A DNA stretch of 64,000 nt from Rhodobacter sp. CZR27 (lineage in GTDB: Bacteria > Pseudomonadota > Alphaproteobacteria > Rhodobacterales > Rhodobacteraceae). Both the position numbers and the translations under genes were made by a program. Shown piece by piece: positions 1-10,794 of the stretch. The stretch is taken from contig NZ_CP023548.1 of NCBI RefSeq assembly GCF_002407205.1, forward strand, positions 520,501-584,500. The letters are read 5' to 3'. Position 1 is the first letter of the stretch. Every line of letters starts with the position of its first letter. The notes below the pieces were generated by a model that saw only the letters and a list, made by a program, of their open reading frames with translations, had not been told where the DNA came from and did not search any database.

Positions 1-876
1 GATCAGCGACAGCATGAGATCGAACTGCGCCTCGGCTCCCCTGCCCGAGGCGGCGTCGGCCAGCGCCACCAGCTTTCCGCGATCGAGCCGGGGCAGCCCG
101 GACAGCAGGCCGACCAGCGCGGCGTAGAGCTTCATGCCGTCGAGATTGGCTATGCGGATCGCCTCGCCGGCCGAACCGCCGGCCAGTTCGGCAAGCGCGG
201 CCGGATCGCTTGCCTCGACCCCGGCCGCCTCCAGCGCGCGGGCCATGTCGGAGGCCCCCAGCGGCGTCAGCCGCAACTCCCTGCAGCGCGAACGGATTGT
301 CGGCAGAAGCCGCGAGGGCTGGTGGCAGACCAGCAGGATCGTCACCCCTGCGGGCGGTTCCTCCAGCAGCTTGAGCAGCGCGTTCGCGGCCGAGGGGTTC
401 ATCTCGTCCGCCGGATCGACGATGGCGACCCGTCGCCCGCCGTCCGCGGAGGACAGCGAGAAGAAGGACTTCATTCGCCGCACTTCCTCGACCGTGATCT
501 GGGTCTTCAGCCGCTTCGCCTTCTCGTCCCAGGCGCGGCGGAGCAGGAACAGGCTCCCTTCGGACAGGGCAGCCACACGGCGCGCGACCGGATGCTCCGC
601 CGGGATGTCGAGCGAGGCGGGCGGAGGGGGTGCGAACAACCCGCCGTCGGGCGGGGTTGCCAGCAGGAAGCGCGCGACGCGCCAGGCCAGCGTCGCCTTG
701 CCCACGCCGAGCGGACCCGTGATCAGCCAGCCGTGATGCAGCCGGCCGGAGGTGAAGGCGGCGAGGAACTCGGCCTCGGCACGGTCATGGCCGAAGAGAC
801 GCGCCGTCTGGCGCGGGTGGGGGGCGCCCTCGACGCGGTCGGGTTCGGGAATGTCATCCTGCGCGGGCTGCGCCAT
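1..876 (-). CDS. holB: DNA polymerase III delta' subunit (3' end off the window)
   Basis: Clamp-loader subunit that helps load the beta sliding clamp during replication. Translating the minus strand from the ATG at 874-876 gives an unbroken frame to base 1. It contains the Walker-A-like GPLGVGKATLAW near residue 50, the VEEVRRMKSFFS segment and the NALLKLLEEPP sensor motif typical of the HolB/DnaX family, followed by SRCRELRL. The P-loop retains GK, although delta' subunits are often inactive as ATPases. The C-terminus lies beyond the left edge, so total length is unknown. HolB often follows tmk in alphaproteobacteria, but the upstream side here carries an unrelated small gene. Confidence 0.9.
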   Translation of the reverse strand, partial: MAQPAQDDIPEPDRVEGAPHPRQTARLFGHDRAEAEFLAAFTSGRLHHGWLITGPLGVGKATLAWRVARFLLATPPDGGLFAPPPPASLDIPAEHPVARRVAALSEGSLFLLRRAWDEKAKRLKTQITVEEVRRMKSFFSLSSADGGRRVAIVDPADEMNPSAANALLKLLEEPPAGVTILLVCHQPSRLLPTIRSRCRELRLTPLGASDMARALEAAGVEASDPAALAELAGGSAGEAIRIANLDGMKLYAALVGLLSGLPRLDRGKLVALADAASGRGAEAQFDLMLSLI

Positions 877-993
877 TGCTCCCTCTCGGATGGGCGTGGC
901 GCCATCCTGTCAGCCGGGGCGCAGGACGGAGGTAGGATGACGGGAGCCGGGAATGCAAGCGCCTCGCGCGGTCATCGGTGGCCCGAAGCTGCG

Positions 994-1103
994 CCACGGT
1001 GCGACGTGCAGGAGCCATTCCGCCGCTCGCGGCTGGCTCCTGCCACAGGGCGCGTCCGCCACGGGTGCCCCAAAATGCGACGTGGCCGGCCCATCGGCCG
1101 GCC
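994..1103. repeat. Tandem hairpin modules between holB and a small gene
   Basis: Two perfect inverted repeats lie side by side: GCAGGAGCCA at 1008-1017 with TGGCTCCTGC at 1034-1043 (10 bp stem, 16 nt loop), and GGCCGGCC at 1084-1091 with its copy at 1096-1103 (8 bp stem, CATC loop). Each is preceded on the plus strand by a similar block ending in GCGACGT with a CCACGG element before it, so the unit looks duplicated. They sit downstream of the minus-strand gene at 1140-1433 and could end its transcript, but there is no clear T-tract directly after either stem. Confidence 0.5.
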
Positions 1104-1139
1104 GCTCGGGCCCCTGGGGGTCAGCGTCCGTTCAGGTCG

Positions 1140-1433
1140 TCAGAGCTTCATCCCGAACATCTTCGCGAGTTCTTCGTACGACATCAGCTTCTGGGGCGTG
1201 ATCATCTTCAGCAGTTCGTCGAAAGCCGTGGTGTCGAGCTCCGCCAGTTGGCCGAAGATCTCTTCGTTGGTCGGCAGTTTCTTCGGGGTCATGGACTCGA
1301 GCATGTCGGTGAAGCCCATCGCCTTGGCATCGCCGAGTTCCGCGCCCTTGCCGAAGATCTCTTCGTTGGTGGGCAGTTTCTTCGGCGTCATGTCGGCCAG
1401 CATCTGCGACATCGCCTTTTCCATATCAGACAT
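1140..1433 (-). CDS. Small acidic three-repeat protein, unknown function
   Basis: A 97-residue protein with no signal peptide or membrane segment that I can see. It is built from three units of about 30-33 residues. Units 1 and 2 share the exact core MTPKKLPTNEEIFG followed by an AEL, and unit 3 is a degenerate version (ITPQKLMSYEELAKMFG). At DNA level the two cores are near-identical copies starting at 1252 and 1351. A strong Shine-Dalgarno (GAGGAGA, about six bases before ATG) suggests high expression. I do not recognise the family. The short Met/Leu-rich, helix-prone units could be binding motifs, but that is inference only. Confidence 0.75.
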   Translation of the reverse strand: MSDMEKAMSQMLADMTPKKLPTNEEIFGKGAELGDAKAMGFTDMLESMTPKKLPTNEEIFGQLAELDTTAFDELLKMITPQKLMSYEELAKMFGMKL

Positions 1434-1699
1434 AGTGCTCTCCTCTAACGGGCATTAGAACTCATGATCAGACGCGCAACACGCCTCGAAACGATGCGGA
1501 TGCACCTGCGGTCCTGACGTTAGCACGCGGCGCGGCTTCCTCACGCAGAAACGCGCGGAACAAGGTGCGGCATACACTCGCACCGCGCCGGCCCGGCGGG
1601 ACCTGCGAAATTTTTACCAGCAAATCCGGGATCTTCCTTGTTCGGTGCCGGCCTTCGCGCTAGTCGGGAACCCGAGTCGATCCGAGCCCCGAGGCCCCG

Positions 1700-2089
1700 A
1701 TGAGCCACCGTTTCGCCCTTCGCGTTTACTACGAGGACACCGACCTCGCGGGAATCGTCTACTACGCCAACTATCTGAAGTTCATCGAGCGCGGCCGCAG
1801 CGAATGGGTCCGCGGAAAGGGCATCGACCAGGGCCGGCTGCGCGACGAGACGGGGATCGTCTTCGCCGTCCGCCGGGTCGAGGCCGATTACCTGCGTCCG
1901 GCCCGCTTCGACGACCTGCTCGAGGTCGAGACCCGGCTGGTCGAGACCGGCGGCGCGCGCATCGTGCTGGATCAGGAGGTCTGGCGCGACGACGAGAAGC
2001 TTTTCGCCGCGCGCGTGGTGCTGGTATGTCTGGATGCAGAGGGCCGGGCGGCCCGGCTTCCGGCGGATGTCCGCCAGCGCCTCGGCTGA
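1700..2089 (+). CDS. ybgC: Tol-Pal-associated acyl-CoA thioesterase YbgC
   Basis: Hotdog-fold thioesterase of 129 residues, the normal family size. It begins with the diagnostic 4HBT active-site region, VYYEDTDLAGIVYYANYLKF (residues 9-28), whose YEDTD aspartate is the catalytic residue in YbgC relatives. It acts on short acyl-CoAs in the cytoplasm and is the usual first gene of tol-pal clusters, as here, where tolQ begins 136 bases downstream. The ATG at 1700 follows a CCGAGGCCCCG stretch with only a weak ribosome-binding site. Confidence 0.93.
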   Translation: MSHRFALRVYYEDTDLAGIVYYANYLKFIERGRSEWVRGKGIDQGRLRDETGIVFAVRRVEADYLRPARFDDLLEVETRLVETGGARIVLDQEVWRDDEKLFAARVVLVCLDAEGRAARLPADVRQRLG

Positions 2090-2135
2090 GAGGCGCCATC
2101 AGGGGTCGCAGCGACAGGTGGCACCCATTTGCCAC

Positions 2136-2179
2136 TTGACGCAGATGTGTTGGCAATCCCTCTAAAAGCCGGATAGAAT
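2136..2179 (+). promoter_or_regulatory. Candidate sigma-70 promoter for tolQRAB-pal
   Basis: TTGGCA at 2150-2155 and TAGAAT at 2174-2179 are 18 bases apart, upstream of tolQ. A second -35-like TTGACG lies at 2136. The 136-base gap after ybgC supports a separate start of transcription. This is pattern-based only. Confidence 0.4.
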
Positions 2180-2225
2180 CACCTGTAAGGAACGGCCCGC
2201 AGAACGGCCCCAAGAGAGCAGGCAG

Positions 2226-2924
2226 ATGGAAACGGAAACCCTTGCGACGGCGCAGGAGATTGATTTCTCCATGCTCGCCCTCTTCGCGCGCGCGACGCTC
2301 ACCGTGAAGTTCGTGATGATCCTGCTGATCGTCATGTCCTTCTGGTCGTGGGCCATCATCATCCAGAAACACATCATGTTCCGTCTGGCGCGGCGCGAGG
2401 CCTCGATCTTCGACCGCGCCTTCTGGTCGGGCGAGCCGCTGGACGAGCTCTTCGAGCGTCTGGGTCCCCAGCCCGAGGGCGCGTCCGAGAAGATCTTTGC
2501 CGCCGGCATGCTGGAGTGGCGCCGCAGCCACCGCAACGATGGCGGGCTGATCGCGGGCGCCCAGTCGCGCATCGACCGCTCCATGGGCGTGGCGATCGAC
2601 AAGGAGAGCGAGCGGCTGAACGCGGGCCTGTCGTTCCTCGCCACCACCGGCTCGACCGCGCCCTTCATCGGCCTCTTCGGCACGGTCTGGGGCATCAAGC
2701 ACGCCTTCGAGCAGATCGCGATCTCGCAGAACACGAACCTCGCCGTCGTGGCGCCGGGTATCGCCGAGGCGCTGCTCGCCACTGCCTTCGGTCTCGTGGC
2801 CGCGATCCCGGCCGTGGTGTTCTACAACAAGCTCAATGCCGATTCCGAACGGATCATCGGCGGCTACGACGCCTTCTCCGACGAATTCGCCACCATCCTG
2901 TCGCGCCAGCTGGACGCGGCCTGA
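2226..2924 (+). CDS. tolQ: Tol-Pal system proton-channel subunit TolQ
   Basis: Inner-membrane protein of 232 residues that forms the proton channel with TolR and drives TolA during outer-membrane constriction at division. It has the expected MotA/ExbB layout: one N-terminal transmembrane helix (about residues 22-45, VMILLIVMSFWSWAIII), a cytoplasmic region, and two further helices around 140-160 and 170-195 with the family signature TGSTAPFIGLFGTVWGI. It starts the tolQRAB-pal-cpoB run, and tolR begins three bases after its stop. Confidence 0.96.
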   Translation: METETLATAQEIDFSMLALFARATLTVKFVMILLIVMSFWSWAIIIQKHIMFRLARREASIFDRAFWSGEPLDELFERLGPQPEGASEKIFAAGMLEWRRSHRNDGGLIAGAQSRIDRSMGVAIDKESERLNAGLSFLATTGSTAPFIGLFGTVWGIKHAFEQIAISQNTNLAVVAPGIAEALLATAFGLVAAIPAVVFYNKLNADSERIIGGYDAFSDEFATILSRQLDAA

Positions 2925-2927
2925 CCG

Positions 2928-3398
2928 ATGGGTGCGGGCGTCATCAAGAAGTCCGGCGGGGGCCGGCGCGGCCGTCGTCGCGGCGCCTCGGCCGCGATGT
3001 CCGAGATCAACGTCACGCCCTTCGTGGACGTGATGCTCGTGCTTCTCATCATCTTCATGGTGGCCGCGCCGCTGCTGACCGTGGGCGTTCCCGTGAAGCT
3101 GCCCGAGACGGCGGCCAACGCGCTTCCGACCGAGCAGGAGGAGCCGCTGACCATCACGCTGGTCGCCGACGGCCGGCTGATGATCCAGACCACCGAGACG
3201 GCCGAGGCCGATCTGATCCCCAAGCTTTCCGCCATCGCGGCCGAGCGGACCTCGAAGAAGGTCTTCCTGCGCGCGGACGGCTCGATACCCTACGAGCGGG
3301 TGGCACAGGTGATGGGCGCGCTCAACAAGGGCGGCTTCCAGGACATCGGGCTGGTGACGGATGTCGGCGGCCCGACCTTCGGCGGAAACGACGGCTAG
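2928..3398 (+). CDS. tolR: Tol-Pal system protein TolR
   Basis: ExbD/TolR family, 156 residues. A short basic N-terminus (GGGRRGRRRGASA) precedes MSEINVTPFVDVMLVLLIIF, the single transmembrane segment carrying the conserved membrane aspartate used for proton-driven force generation. The periplasmic domain follows. It partners TolQ in the motor that energises TolA. Its stop lies ten bases before the tolA start. Confidence 0.96.
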   Translation: MGAGVIKKSGGGRRGRRRGASAAMSEINVTPFVDVMLVLLIIFMVAAPLLTVGVPVKLPETAANALPTEQEEPLTITLVADGRLMIQTTETAEADLIPKLSAIAAERTSKKVFLRADGSIPYERVAQVMGALNKGGFQDIGLVTDVGGPTFGGNDG

Positions 3399-3408
3399 GC
3401 CCCACATC

Positions 3409-4692
3409 ATGAACAAGGGGGTCATCATCTCCGGCATCGGGCACCTGAGCCTGATCCTCTGGCTCTTGTTCGGCGACTGGTTCTTCCAGCCCGACCATGC
3501 GCCCGAAGTTGCCGTGACCTCCGTCTCGCTGATGACCAGCGAGGAGTTCGACGCCATGACCGCGGCGGCCACCGCGCCGTCCGAGACCCCGCCGGAAGCC
3601 ACGGCCGAGCCCGCGCAGCCCGCGCCGCCGCCCGAGGAGGCCGAGCCCGCGCCCGCGCCCGAGCCGGTGGCCGAGGAGCCTCCGCCGCCCGCGCCCGAGC
3701 CGCGCCCGGAACCCGCGCCCGCGCCCGCTCCCGATGCCGCCCCCACGGCGCCTGACATCGCGCCGGTTCCCGAGCCCGAGATCGCCGAGGCGCCCGAGCC
3801 GGTCGCGCCCCTGGCCGAGGTGGAACAGCCGATCCTCGTGCCGCAATCCTCCCCGCGGCCGAAGCCGAAGCCCGCGCCCCGCGTGGCGCCGACGCCCGCC
3901 GAGGCGCCGGAGCCGGAGGCCGAGGTCGCCGAGGTTCCGGAACCCGCGGTGACGCCGGATGCCGAGAAGCCGGCCGAGGAAAAGGTCGAGGAGAAGCCGC
4001 AGGCCGCGCCGCAGGAGGCCACGACCGAGATCGTGACCGAAGCGACCGAGACCGAGGAAGTGGCGCAGCTCGCCCCCACCAGCTCGACCCGGCCGAAGGT
4101 GCGCCCGAAGCGCGCCGCGGCACCCGAGCCGGCGGCCGAGGAAGAACCGAAGCCCGCTTCGGCCAGCCGCGACAGCGAGGAGAAGCCGGTCGACAAGCCC
4201 GCCGACAAACCGGCTGAAAAGCCGGCCGACAAGCCGTCGGAGAAGCCGGCCGAAAAGCCCGCCTCCAGGCCGGCCGAGACGGATGCCATCAACGATGCGC
4301 TGGCCGAGGCGATGGGCGGCGGCGAGGACGAGCCGTCCGAGAAGCCCTCGGCCCCGGCGCGGTCCGGTCCGCCGATGACCAGCGGCGAGAAGGATGCCTT
4401 CCGCGTCGCCGTGCAGCAGTGCTGGAACGTGGGCGCGCTGTCGACCGAGGCGCTGGCGACGACGGTGACGGTCGCGATGACCATGGGCCAGGACGGCAAG
4501 CCTGACGCGGGCTCGATCCGCATGATCGACTCGAGCGGCGGCAGCGACGCCGGCGCCCGGCAAGCCTTCGAGGCCGCGCGCCGTGCCGTCATCCGCTGCG
4601 GCGCCCGGGGCTTCCCGCTGCCGGCCGAGAAATACGACCAGTGGCGCGAGGTCGAGATGGTGTTCGATCCCAGCGGGATGCGGATGAAATGA
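3409..4692 (+). CDS. tolA: Tol-Pal system protein TolA
   Basis: Trans-periplasmic linker of 427 residues between the TolQR motor and TolB/Pal. The start was set at ATG 3409, just after tolR; an upstream in-frame ATG at 3361 lies inside tolR. The layout is an N-terminal membrane helix ([20 protein letters not shown]), a long Pro/Ala/Glu-rich spacer, a short-period [15 protein letters not shown] Lys/Pro repeat around residues 260-290, and a TonB/TolA-like C-terminal domain from about residue 325. The PE/KP-rich spacer replaces the helical Ala/Lys domain of the E. coli protein and creates large spurious open frames on the opposite strand. Confidence 0.93.
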   Translation: MNKGVIISGIGHLSLILWLLFGDWFFQPDHAPEVAVTSVSLMTSEEFDAMTAAATAPSETPPEATAEPAQPAPPPEEAEPAPAPEPVAEEPPPPAPEPRPEPAPAPAPDAAPTAPDIAPVPEPEIAEAPEPVAPLAEVEQPILVPQSSPRPKPKPAPRVAPTPAEAPEPEAEVAEVPEPAVTPDAEKPAEEKVEEKPQAAPQEATTEIVTEATETEEVAQLAPTSSTRPKVRPKRAAAPEPAAEEEPKPASASRDSEEKPVDKPADKPAEKPADKPSEKPAEKPASRPAETDAINDALAEAMGGGEDEPSEKPSAPARSGPPMTSGEKDAFRVAVQQCWNVGALSTEALATTVTVAMTMGQDGKPDAGSIRMIDSSGGSDAGARQAFEAARRAVIRCGARGFPLPAEKYDQWREVEMVFDPSGMRMK

Positions 4693-4762
4693 TCTCTCGG
4701 CCCCGCCATCCGCTTCCGGGCCCCTGCCCGGTCCAACCGAACCCGGAGAGCATGAGGACTCC

Positions 4763-6097
4763 ATGACCCTGTTCAGAACCCTCGCCCCGATGGGCCTGGC
4801 CCTTGCCCTTCTGTTGCCTGCCGCCGCTCCGGCCGTGGCGCAGAACGGGCCGTTGCGCATCGAGATCACCGAAGGCGTGATCGAACCCTTGCCCTTCGCC
4901 ATTCCCGACTTCGTGGCCGAGAACGGCGGCGCCTCGCAGCTTGCGCAGGACATCGCGCGCGTCATCGCCTCTGATCTGTCGGGCACCGGCCTCTTCCGCG
5001 AGATCCCCGCCTCGGCGCACATCAGCCGCGTCACGAGCTTCGACGCGCCCATCGCCTATGCCGACTGGAAGGCGATCAACGCTCAGGCGCTGCTGACCGG
5101 CTCGGTCTCGGCCTCGGGCGACCGGGTGGTGGTGAAGTTCCGGCTTCACGACGTCTTCTCCGACCAGCCGCTGGGCGAGGGTCTGCAGTTCGCCGGTTCC
5201 GCCTCGGGTTGGCGGCGCATGGCGCACAAGGTGGCCGACGTGGCCTACAGCCGGATCACCGGCGAGGGCGGCTATTTCGACAGCCGGGTGGTCTTCGTCT
5301 CGGAATCGGGGCCGAAGAACGCCCGCGCCAAGCGCCTTGCCGTGATGGATTACGATGGCGCCAACGTGCAGTACCTGACGGATTCCTCGTCCATCGTGCT
5401 TGCGCCGCGCTTCTCGCCGACCGGCGACCGTATCCTGTTCACCTCGTACTCGACCGGCTTCCCGCGGATCTACCTGATGAACGTAGGCTCGCTGGCGACC
5501 AAGGGGCTGGCCGAGCAGCCGGGCACCATGACCTTCGCCCCGCGCTTCGCGCCCGATGGGCGCACCGTGGCCTTCTCGTTGGAGCAGGGTGGCAACACCG
5601 ACATCTATACCCTCGACACCGCGTCGGGCTCGCGCCGGCAGCTGACCAACGCGCCCTCGATCGAGACCGCGCCCAGCTACTCGCCCGATGGCAGCCAGAT
5701 CGTCTTCGAAAGCGACCGCTCGGGCACGCAGCAGCTCTACATCATGTCCGCCGGCGGCGGCGAGCCGCGGCGGATCTCGAACGGCGCGGGCCGCTACGGC
5801 ACGCCGGTCTGGTCGCCGCGCGGAGACCTCATCGCCTTTACCAAGCAGCATCAGGGCCGCTTCCACATCGGCGTGATGCGCACCGACGGCTCGGAAGAGC
5901 GGCTGCTCACCGCCTCGTTCCTCGACGAGGGCCCGACCTGGGCGCCGAACGGCCGCGTCCTGATGTTCACCCGCGAAGGCGCGGGGGCAGGCGGGCAGCC
6001 GGCGCTCTACTCGGTCGACATCTCGGGGCGCAACCTCAAGCGGGTGCCCTTGAGCGTGGCGGCCTCGGACCCGGCATGGTCGCCGCTTCTGCCCTGA
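4763..6097 (+). CDS. tolB: Tol-Pal system beta-propeller protein TolB
   Basis: Periplasmic protein of 444 residues, the usual length. A Sec signal peptide ([16 protein letters not shown]) ends near residue 27. An N-terminal alpha/beta domain leads into a six-bladed WD40-like propeller with repeated blocks such as [30 protein letters not shown] and [15 protein letters not shown]. It docks TolA on one side and Pal on the other. The ribosome-binding site GAGGA precedes the ATG. Confidence 0.96.
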   Translation: MTLFRTLAPMGLALALLLPAAAPAVAQNGPLRIEITEGVIEPLPFAIPDFVAENGGASQLAQDIARVIASDLSGTGLFREIPASAHISRVTSFDAPIAYADWKAINAQALLTGSVSASGDRVVVKFRLHDVFSDQPLGEGLQFAGSASGWRRMAHKVADVAYSRITGEGGYFDSRVVFVSESGPKNARAKRLAVMDYDGANVQYLTDSSSIVLAPRFSPTGDRILFTSYSTGFPRIYLMNVGSLATKGLAEQPGTMTFAPRFAPDGRTVAFSLEQGGNTDIYTLDTASGSRRQLTNAPSIETAPSYSPDGSQIVFESDRSGTQQLYIMSAGGGEPRRISNGAGRYGTPVWSPRGDLIAFTKQHQGRFHIGVMRTDGSEERLLTASFLDEGPTWAPNGRVLMFTREGAGAGGQPALYSVDISGRNLKRVPLSVAASDPAWSPLLP

Positions 6098-6108
6098 CAT
6101 GACACGCC

Positions 6109-6131
6109 GGCCGCCGTTTCCCACGGCGGCC
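6109..6131. terminator. Hairpin between tolB and pal
   Basis: GGCCGCCG at 6109-6116 pairs with CGGCGGCC at 6124-6131 around a 7-base loop, just after the tolB stop. No T-tract follows, so it is more likely a partial terminator, processing site or mRNA-stability stem than a strong intrinsic terminator. Confidence 0.4.
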
Positions 6132-6181
6132 AAACCTGTTACCTTCGGCCGCACTGCGCCCGATCTGCGAAGGACAATCCG

Positions 6182-6736
6182 ATGACCCATCTTCCGAAGG
6201 CTCTCGTTCTTCTGGCGGCCCTTGGCCTTGCCGCCTGCAACAACCCCGACCGCTATGGCGCAGGCGGGGCGGGCGGCGCCGGCATGGGCGGCGCGGGTGG
6301 CGCCGGCATGGGCGGCTATGGCGCGGGCGGCATCGACAGCCAGGGCCTCGGCGGGCCGAACGACCCGAGCTCGATCGCCTACTTCCAGCAGACGCTCGGT
6401 GACCGCGTGTTCTTCGCGGTGGACCAGAGCACGCTGTCGGACACGGCGCGCGCCACGCTCGACACCCAGTCGCAATGGCTCGCCTCGAACGCCGACTACG
6501 CCATCATCATCGAAGGCCACGCCGACGAGCAGGGCACGCGGGAATACAACCTTGCCCTCGGCGCCCGTCGCGCCTCGGCGGTGCAGGACTACCTGATCTC
6601 GAAGGGCGTCGCGCCCTCGCGCATGAAGACGGTGTCCTACGGCAAGGAGCGCCCCGTGGAGGTCTGCTCGACCGAGGAATGCTACGGCAAGAACCGGCGC
6701 GCGGTGACGGTGCTCTCGATGGGCGCGGGGGCCTGA
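6182..6736 (+). CDS. pal: Peptidoglycan-associated lipoprotein Pal
   Basis: Outer-membrane lipoprotein of 184 residues. The lipobox LGLAAC gives a lipidated cysteine near residue 19. A Gly/Ala/Met-rich linker follows, with two copies of a GGAGGAGMGG-like unit, and then the OmpA-like peptidoglycan-binding domain (residues 75-180) with IIIEGHADEQGTREYNLALG and ARRASAVQDYL. The domain binds meso-diaminopimelate. The glycine-rich linker is longer than in enteric Pal. Confidence 0.96.
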   Translation: MTHLPKALVLLAALGLAACNNPDRYGAGGAGGAGMGGAGGAGMGGYGAGGIDSQGLGGPNDPSSIAYFQQTLGDRVFFAVDQSTLSDTARATLDTQSQWLASNADYAIIIEGHADEQGTREYNLALGARRASAVQDYLISKGVAPSRMKTVSYGKERPVEVCSTEECYGKNRRAVTVLSMGAGA

Positions 6737-6740
6737 CCCG

Positions 6741-7565
6741 ATGCGCCTGATCTGGGCCGCAGCGCTGGTGCTGGCGCCGCTCTCGGCGGCGGCGCAGGAT
6801 CGGGCGCAGACGCTCGCCGACATCAAGGCCGAGCTGGGAACGCTTCAGGCCGAGTTCAACTCGCTCAAGCGCGAACTGGTCTCGACCGGGGCTGCGACCT
6901 CCGGCGCGGCCGGGGGTTCGGCGCTTCAGCGCATGGACGCGATGGAGGCGGCGCTGTCGCAGGTGACCGCCAAGGCCGAGGAGCTGGAGCTTCGGATCAA
7001 CCGGGTTGTGGCGGACGGCACCAACCGGGTGGGCGATCTGGAGTTCCGGGTCTGCGAACTCGAGGAGGGCTGCGATATCGGTGCCCTCGGCGAAACCAAG
7101 CCGCTCGGCGGCGAGGCGCCGGCGGCGCCTGTGGCAACCCCTGCGCCGGCTCCGGCTGCCGATGCGGGTGGGGCGGAACTGGCCGTCTCCGAGAAAGCCG
7201 ACTTCGACCGGGCCCAGGAGGTGCTCGGTCAAGGTGACTTTCGAACCGCCGCGGACCTCTTTAAGACCTTCGCCGAGACCTATACGGGTGGGCCCCTGAC
7301 CTATGAAGCCCACTTCCTGCGCGGCGAGGCGCTGAGCCAGCTGGGCGAGACCGCGAACGCGGCCCGCGCCTATCTGGAGAGCTTCTCGGGCGCGCCGAAC
7401 GGCCCGCGAGCGCCCGAGGCGCTGCTGAAGCTGGGCCGGGCGCTGGGCGACCTGAAGCAGACTCCCGAAGCCTGCGTGACGCTGGCCGAGGTCGGCACCC
7501 GCTTCCCCGGAAGCGCCCCGGCCCTTGAGGCGGCCACCGCCATGCAGGGCCTCGGCTGCAACTGA
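6741..7565 (+). CDS. cpoB: Cell division coordinator CpoB (YbgF)
   Basis: Periplasmic TPR protein of 274 residues, last member of the tol-pal set; in E. coli it links peptidoglycan synthesis to outer-membrane constriction. A signal peptide (LVLAPLSAAAQ) is followed by a coiled coil (about 22-95), an Ala/Pro linker, and C-terminal TPR repeats (ADFDRAQEVLGQGDF, EAHFLRGEALSQLGE, PEALLKLGRALGD). It starts four bases after pal, and its stop overlaps the tilS start as ATGA. Confidence 0.92.
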   Translation: MRLIWAAALVLAPLSAAAQDRAQTLADIKAELGTLQAEFNSLKRELVSTGAATSGAAGGSALQRMDAMEAALSQVTAKAEELELRINRVVADGTNRVGDLEFRVCELEEGCDIGALGETKPLGGEAPAAPVATPAPAPAADAGGAELAVSEKADFDRAQEVLGQGDFRTAADLFKTFAETYTGGPLTYEAHFLRGEALSQLGETANAARAYLESFSGAPNGPRAPEALLKLGRALGDLKQTPEACVTLAEVGTRFPGSAPALEAATAMQGLGCN

Positions 7566-8806
7566 TGCCGCTCTTGCAGCGGTTCCTGAACGGCCCGGGG
7601 CTCGCCGATGTGCATGCCCTGGGCCTTGCCGTTTCCGGGGGCGGCGACTCGATGGCGCTTCTCCACCTTGCGGCCGAGGCCGGGATTGCAGCGCGGGCGG
7701 TGACGGTCGATCACGGCCTGCGTCCCGAGGCTGCGCTGGAGGCTGCCGAGGTGGCCCGCGTCTGCGCGGGCCTCGGCGTGCCGCACGACATCCTGCGCTG
7801 GGAGGGGTGGGAGGGGCGCGGCAACCTGCAGGATCAGGCCCGCCGCGCGCGCTACCGGCTGATCGCCGATTGGGCGCGGGCCGAGGGGCTGGAGGCCGTG
7901 GCGCTCGGTCATACGCGCGACGACGTGGCCGAGACCTTCCTGATGCGGCTTGCGCGCGGGGCGGGCGTGGACGGCCTCGCGGCCATGCAGGCGCGGCGCC
8001 GGCACGAGGGGATGCTGTGGCTGCGGCCCCTGCTCGGCATCGGGCGCGAGGAGTTGCGCGACGAGTTGCGCCGGCGCGGCGCCGGCTGGGTCGAGGACCC
8101 GTCGAACGAGAACCCTGCCTTCGACCGGGCGCGGGTGCGGAAGGCGATGAAGGGTCTGGCAGGGATCGGCCTTGGCTCCGAGCGGCTGGCCGAGGTGGCG
8201 GGCCACCTTGCCGAGGTCCGCGACGCGCTTGACGTGCAGACGCGCGAGGCGGCGGGGCGGGTGCAGCGCCTCGACCGAGGGGACGTCCTTCTGGATCCTG
8301 CGGCGCTGGATCTTCCCGCCGAGGTGCTGCGACGTCTGCTGAGGCAGGCGATTCTATGGGTCGCCTCGGCGGAATACGGCCCGCGCGGCCCGGCGCTGGC
8401 GCAGGCCACCCGGCGGCTGGCCGAGGGGAAATCCGTGACGCTGCACGGCTGCCGGCTCGTCCGGCGCGCGGAGGGGCTGCGCATCTTCCGCGAATGGCAG
8501 GCGGTGCGGAGCCTCGTGGCCCCGGTGGGCGCGCGGTGGGACGGCCGGTGGTGCCTGACGGGCCCCGAGCGCGACAATCCGCCGGATGACAAGGGGTTGC
8601 GGATCCGGGCGTTGGGGCCGGATGGGCTTGCGCTCTGCCCGGACTGGCGCGGGACCGGGCTGCCGCGGGCAAGCCTTCTGGCCTCCCCTTCGGTCTGGCG
8701 GGACGATCGACTGGTGGCCGCCCCGCTGGCGGGCAAGGCCGCGGGCTGGAGCGCGGTTGCCGATCCGTTGCGAAACGACGATTTTCTTTCTCTACTATCG
8801 CATTGA
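7565..8806 (+). CDS. tilS: tRNA(Ile)-lysidine synthase TilS
   Basis: ATP-dependent enzyme that turns C34 of tRNA-Ile(CAU) into lysidine so that it reads AUA. The N-type PP-loop is visible as [12 protein letters not shown] (about residues 22-33), with the [19 protein letters not shown] region near 115. The 413-residue length fits an enzyme with the N-terminal catalytic domain and a reduced C-terminal part. It is translationally coupled to cpoB (ATGA) and lies before ftsH, an order common in Rhodobacteraceae. Confidence 0.93.
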   Translation: MPLLQRFLNGPGLADVHALGLAVSGGGDSMALLHLAAEAGIAARAVTVDHGLRPEAALEAAEVARVCAGLGVPHDILRWEGWEGRGNLQDQARRARYRLIADWARAEGLEAVALGHTRDDVAETFLMRLARGAGVDGLAAMQARRRHEGMLWLRPLLGIGREELRDELRRRGAGWVEDPSNENPAFDRARVRKAMKGLAGIGLGSERLAEVAGHLAEVRDALDVQTREAAGRVQRLDRGDVLLDPAALDLPAEVLRRLLRQAILWVASAEYGPRGPALAQATRRLAEGKSVTLHGCRLVRRAEGLRIFREWQAVRSLVAPVGARWDGRWCLTGPERDNPPDDKGLRIRALGPDGLALCPDWRGTGLPRASLLASPSVWRDDRLVAAPLAGKAAGWSAVADPLRNDDFLSLLSH

Positions 8807-8882
8807 ACGCCCCGCGCTTATCTCTATCTTCAACGGCAAGACTGCGGGTTCCCCCGCGGCTAGACTCTGCAAGGAGACATTC

Positions 8883-10784
<1,902 letters not shown>

Positions 10785-10794
10785 GCGCCATCCA

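Noticed and set aside
1782..4736. 984-residue minus-strand open frame across ybgC-tolQRA
   Set aside because: It is antisense to well-recognised tol genes; high GC leaves few stop codons, and its sequence is Arg/Gly/His-rich without family motifs.
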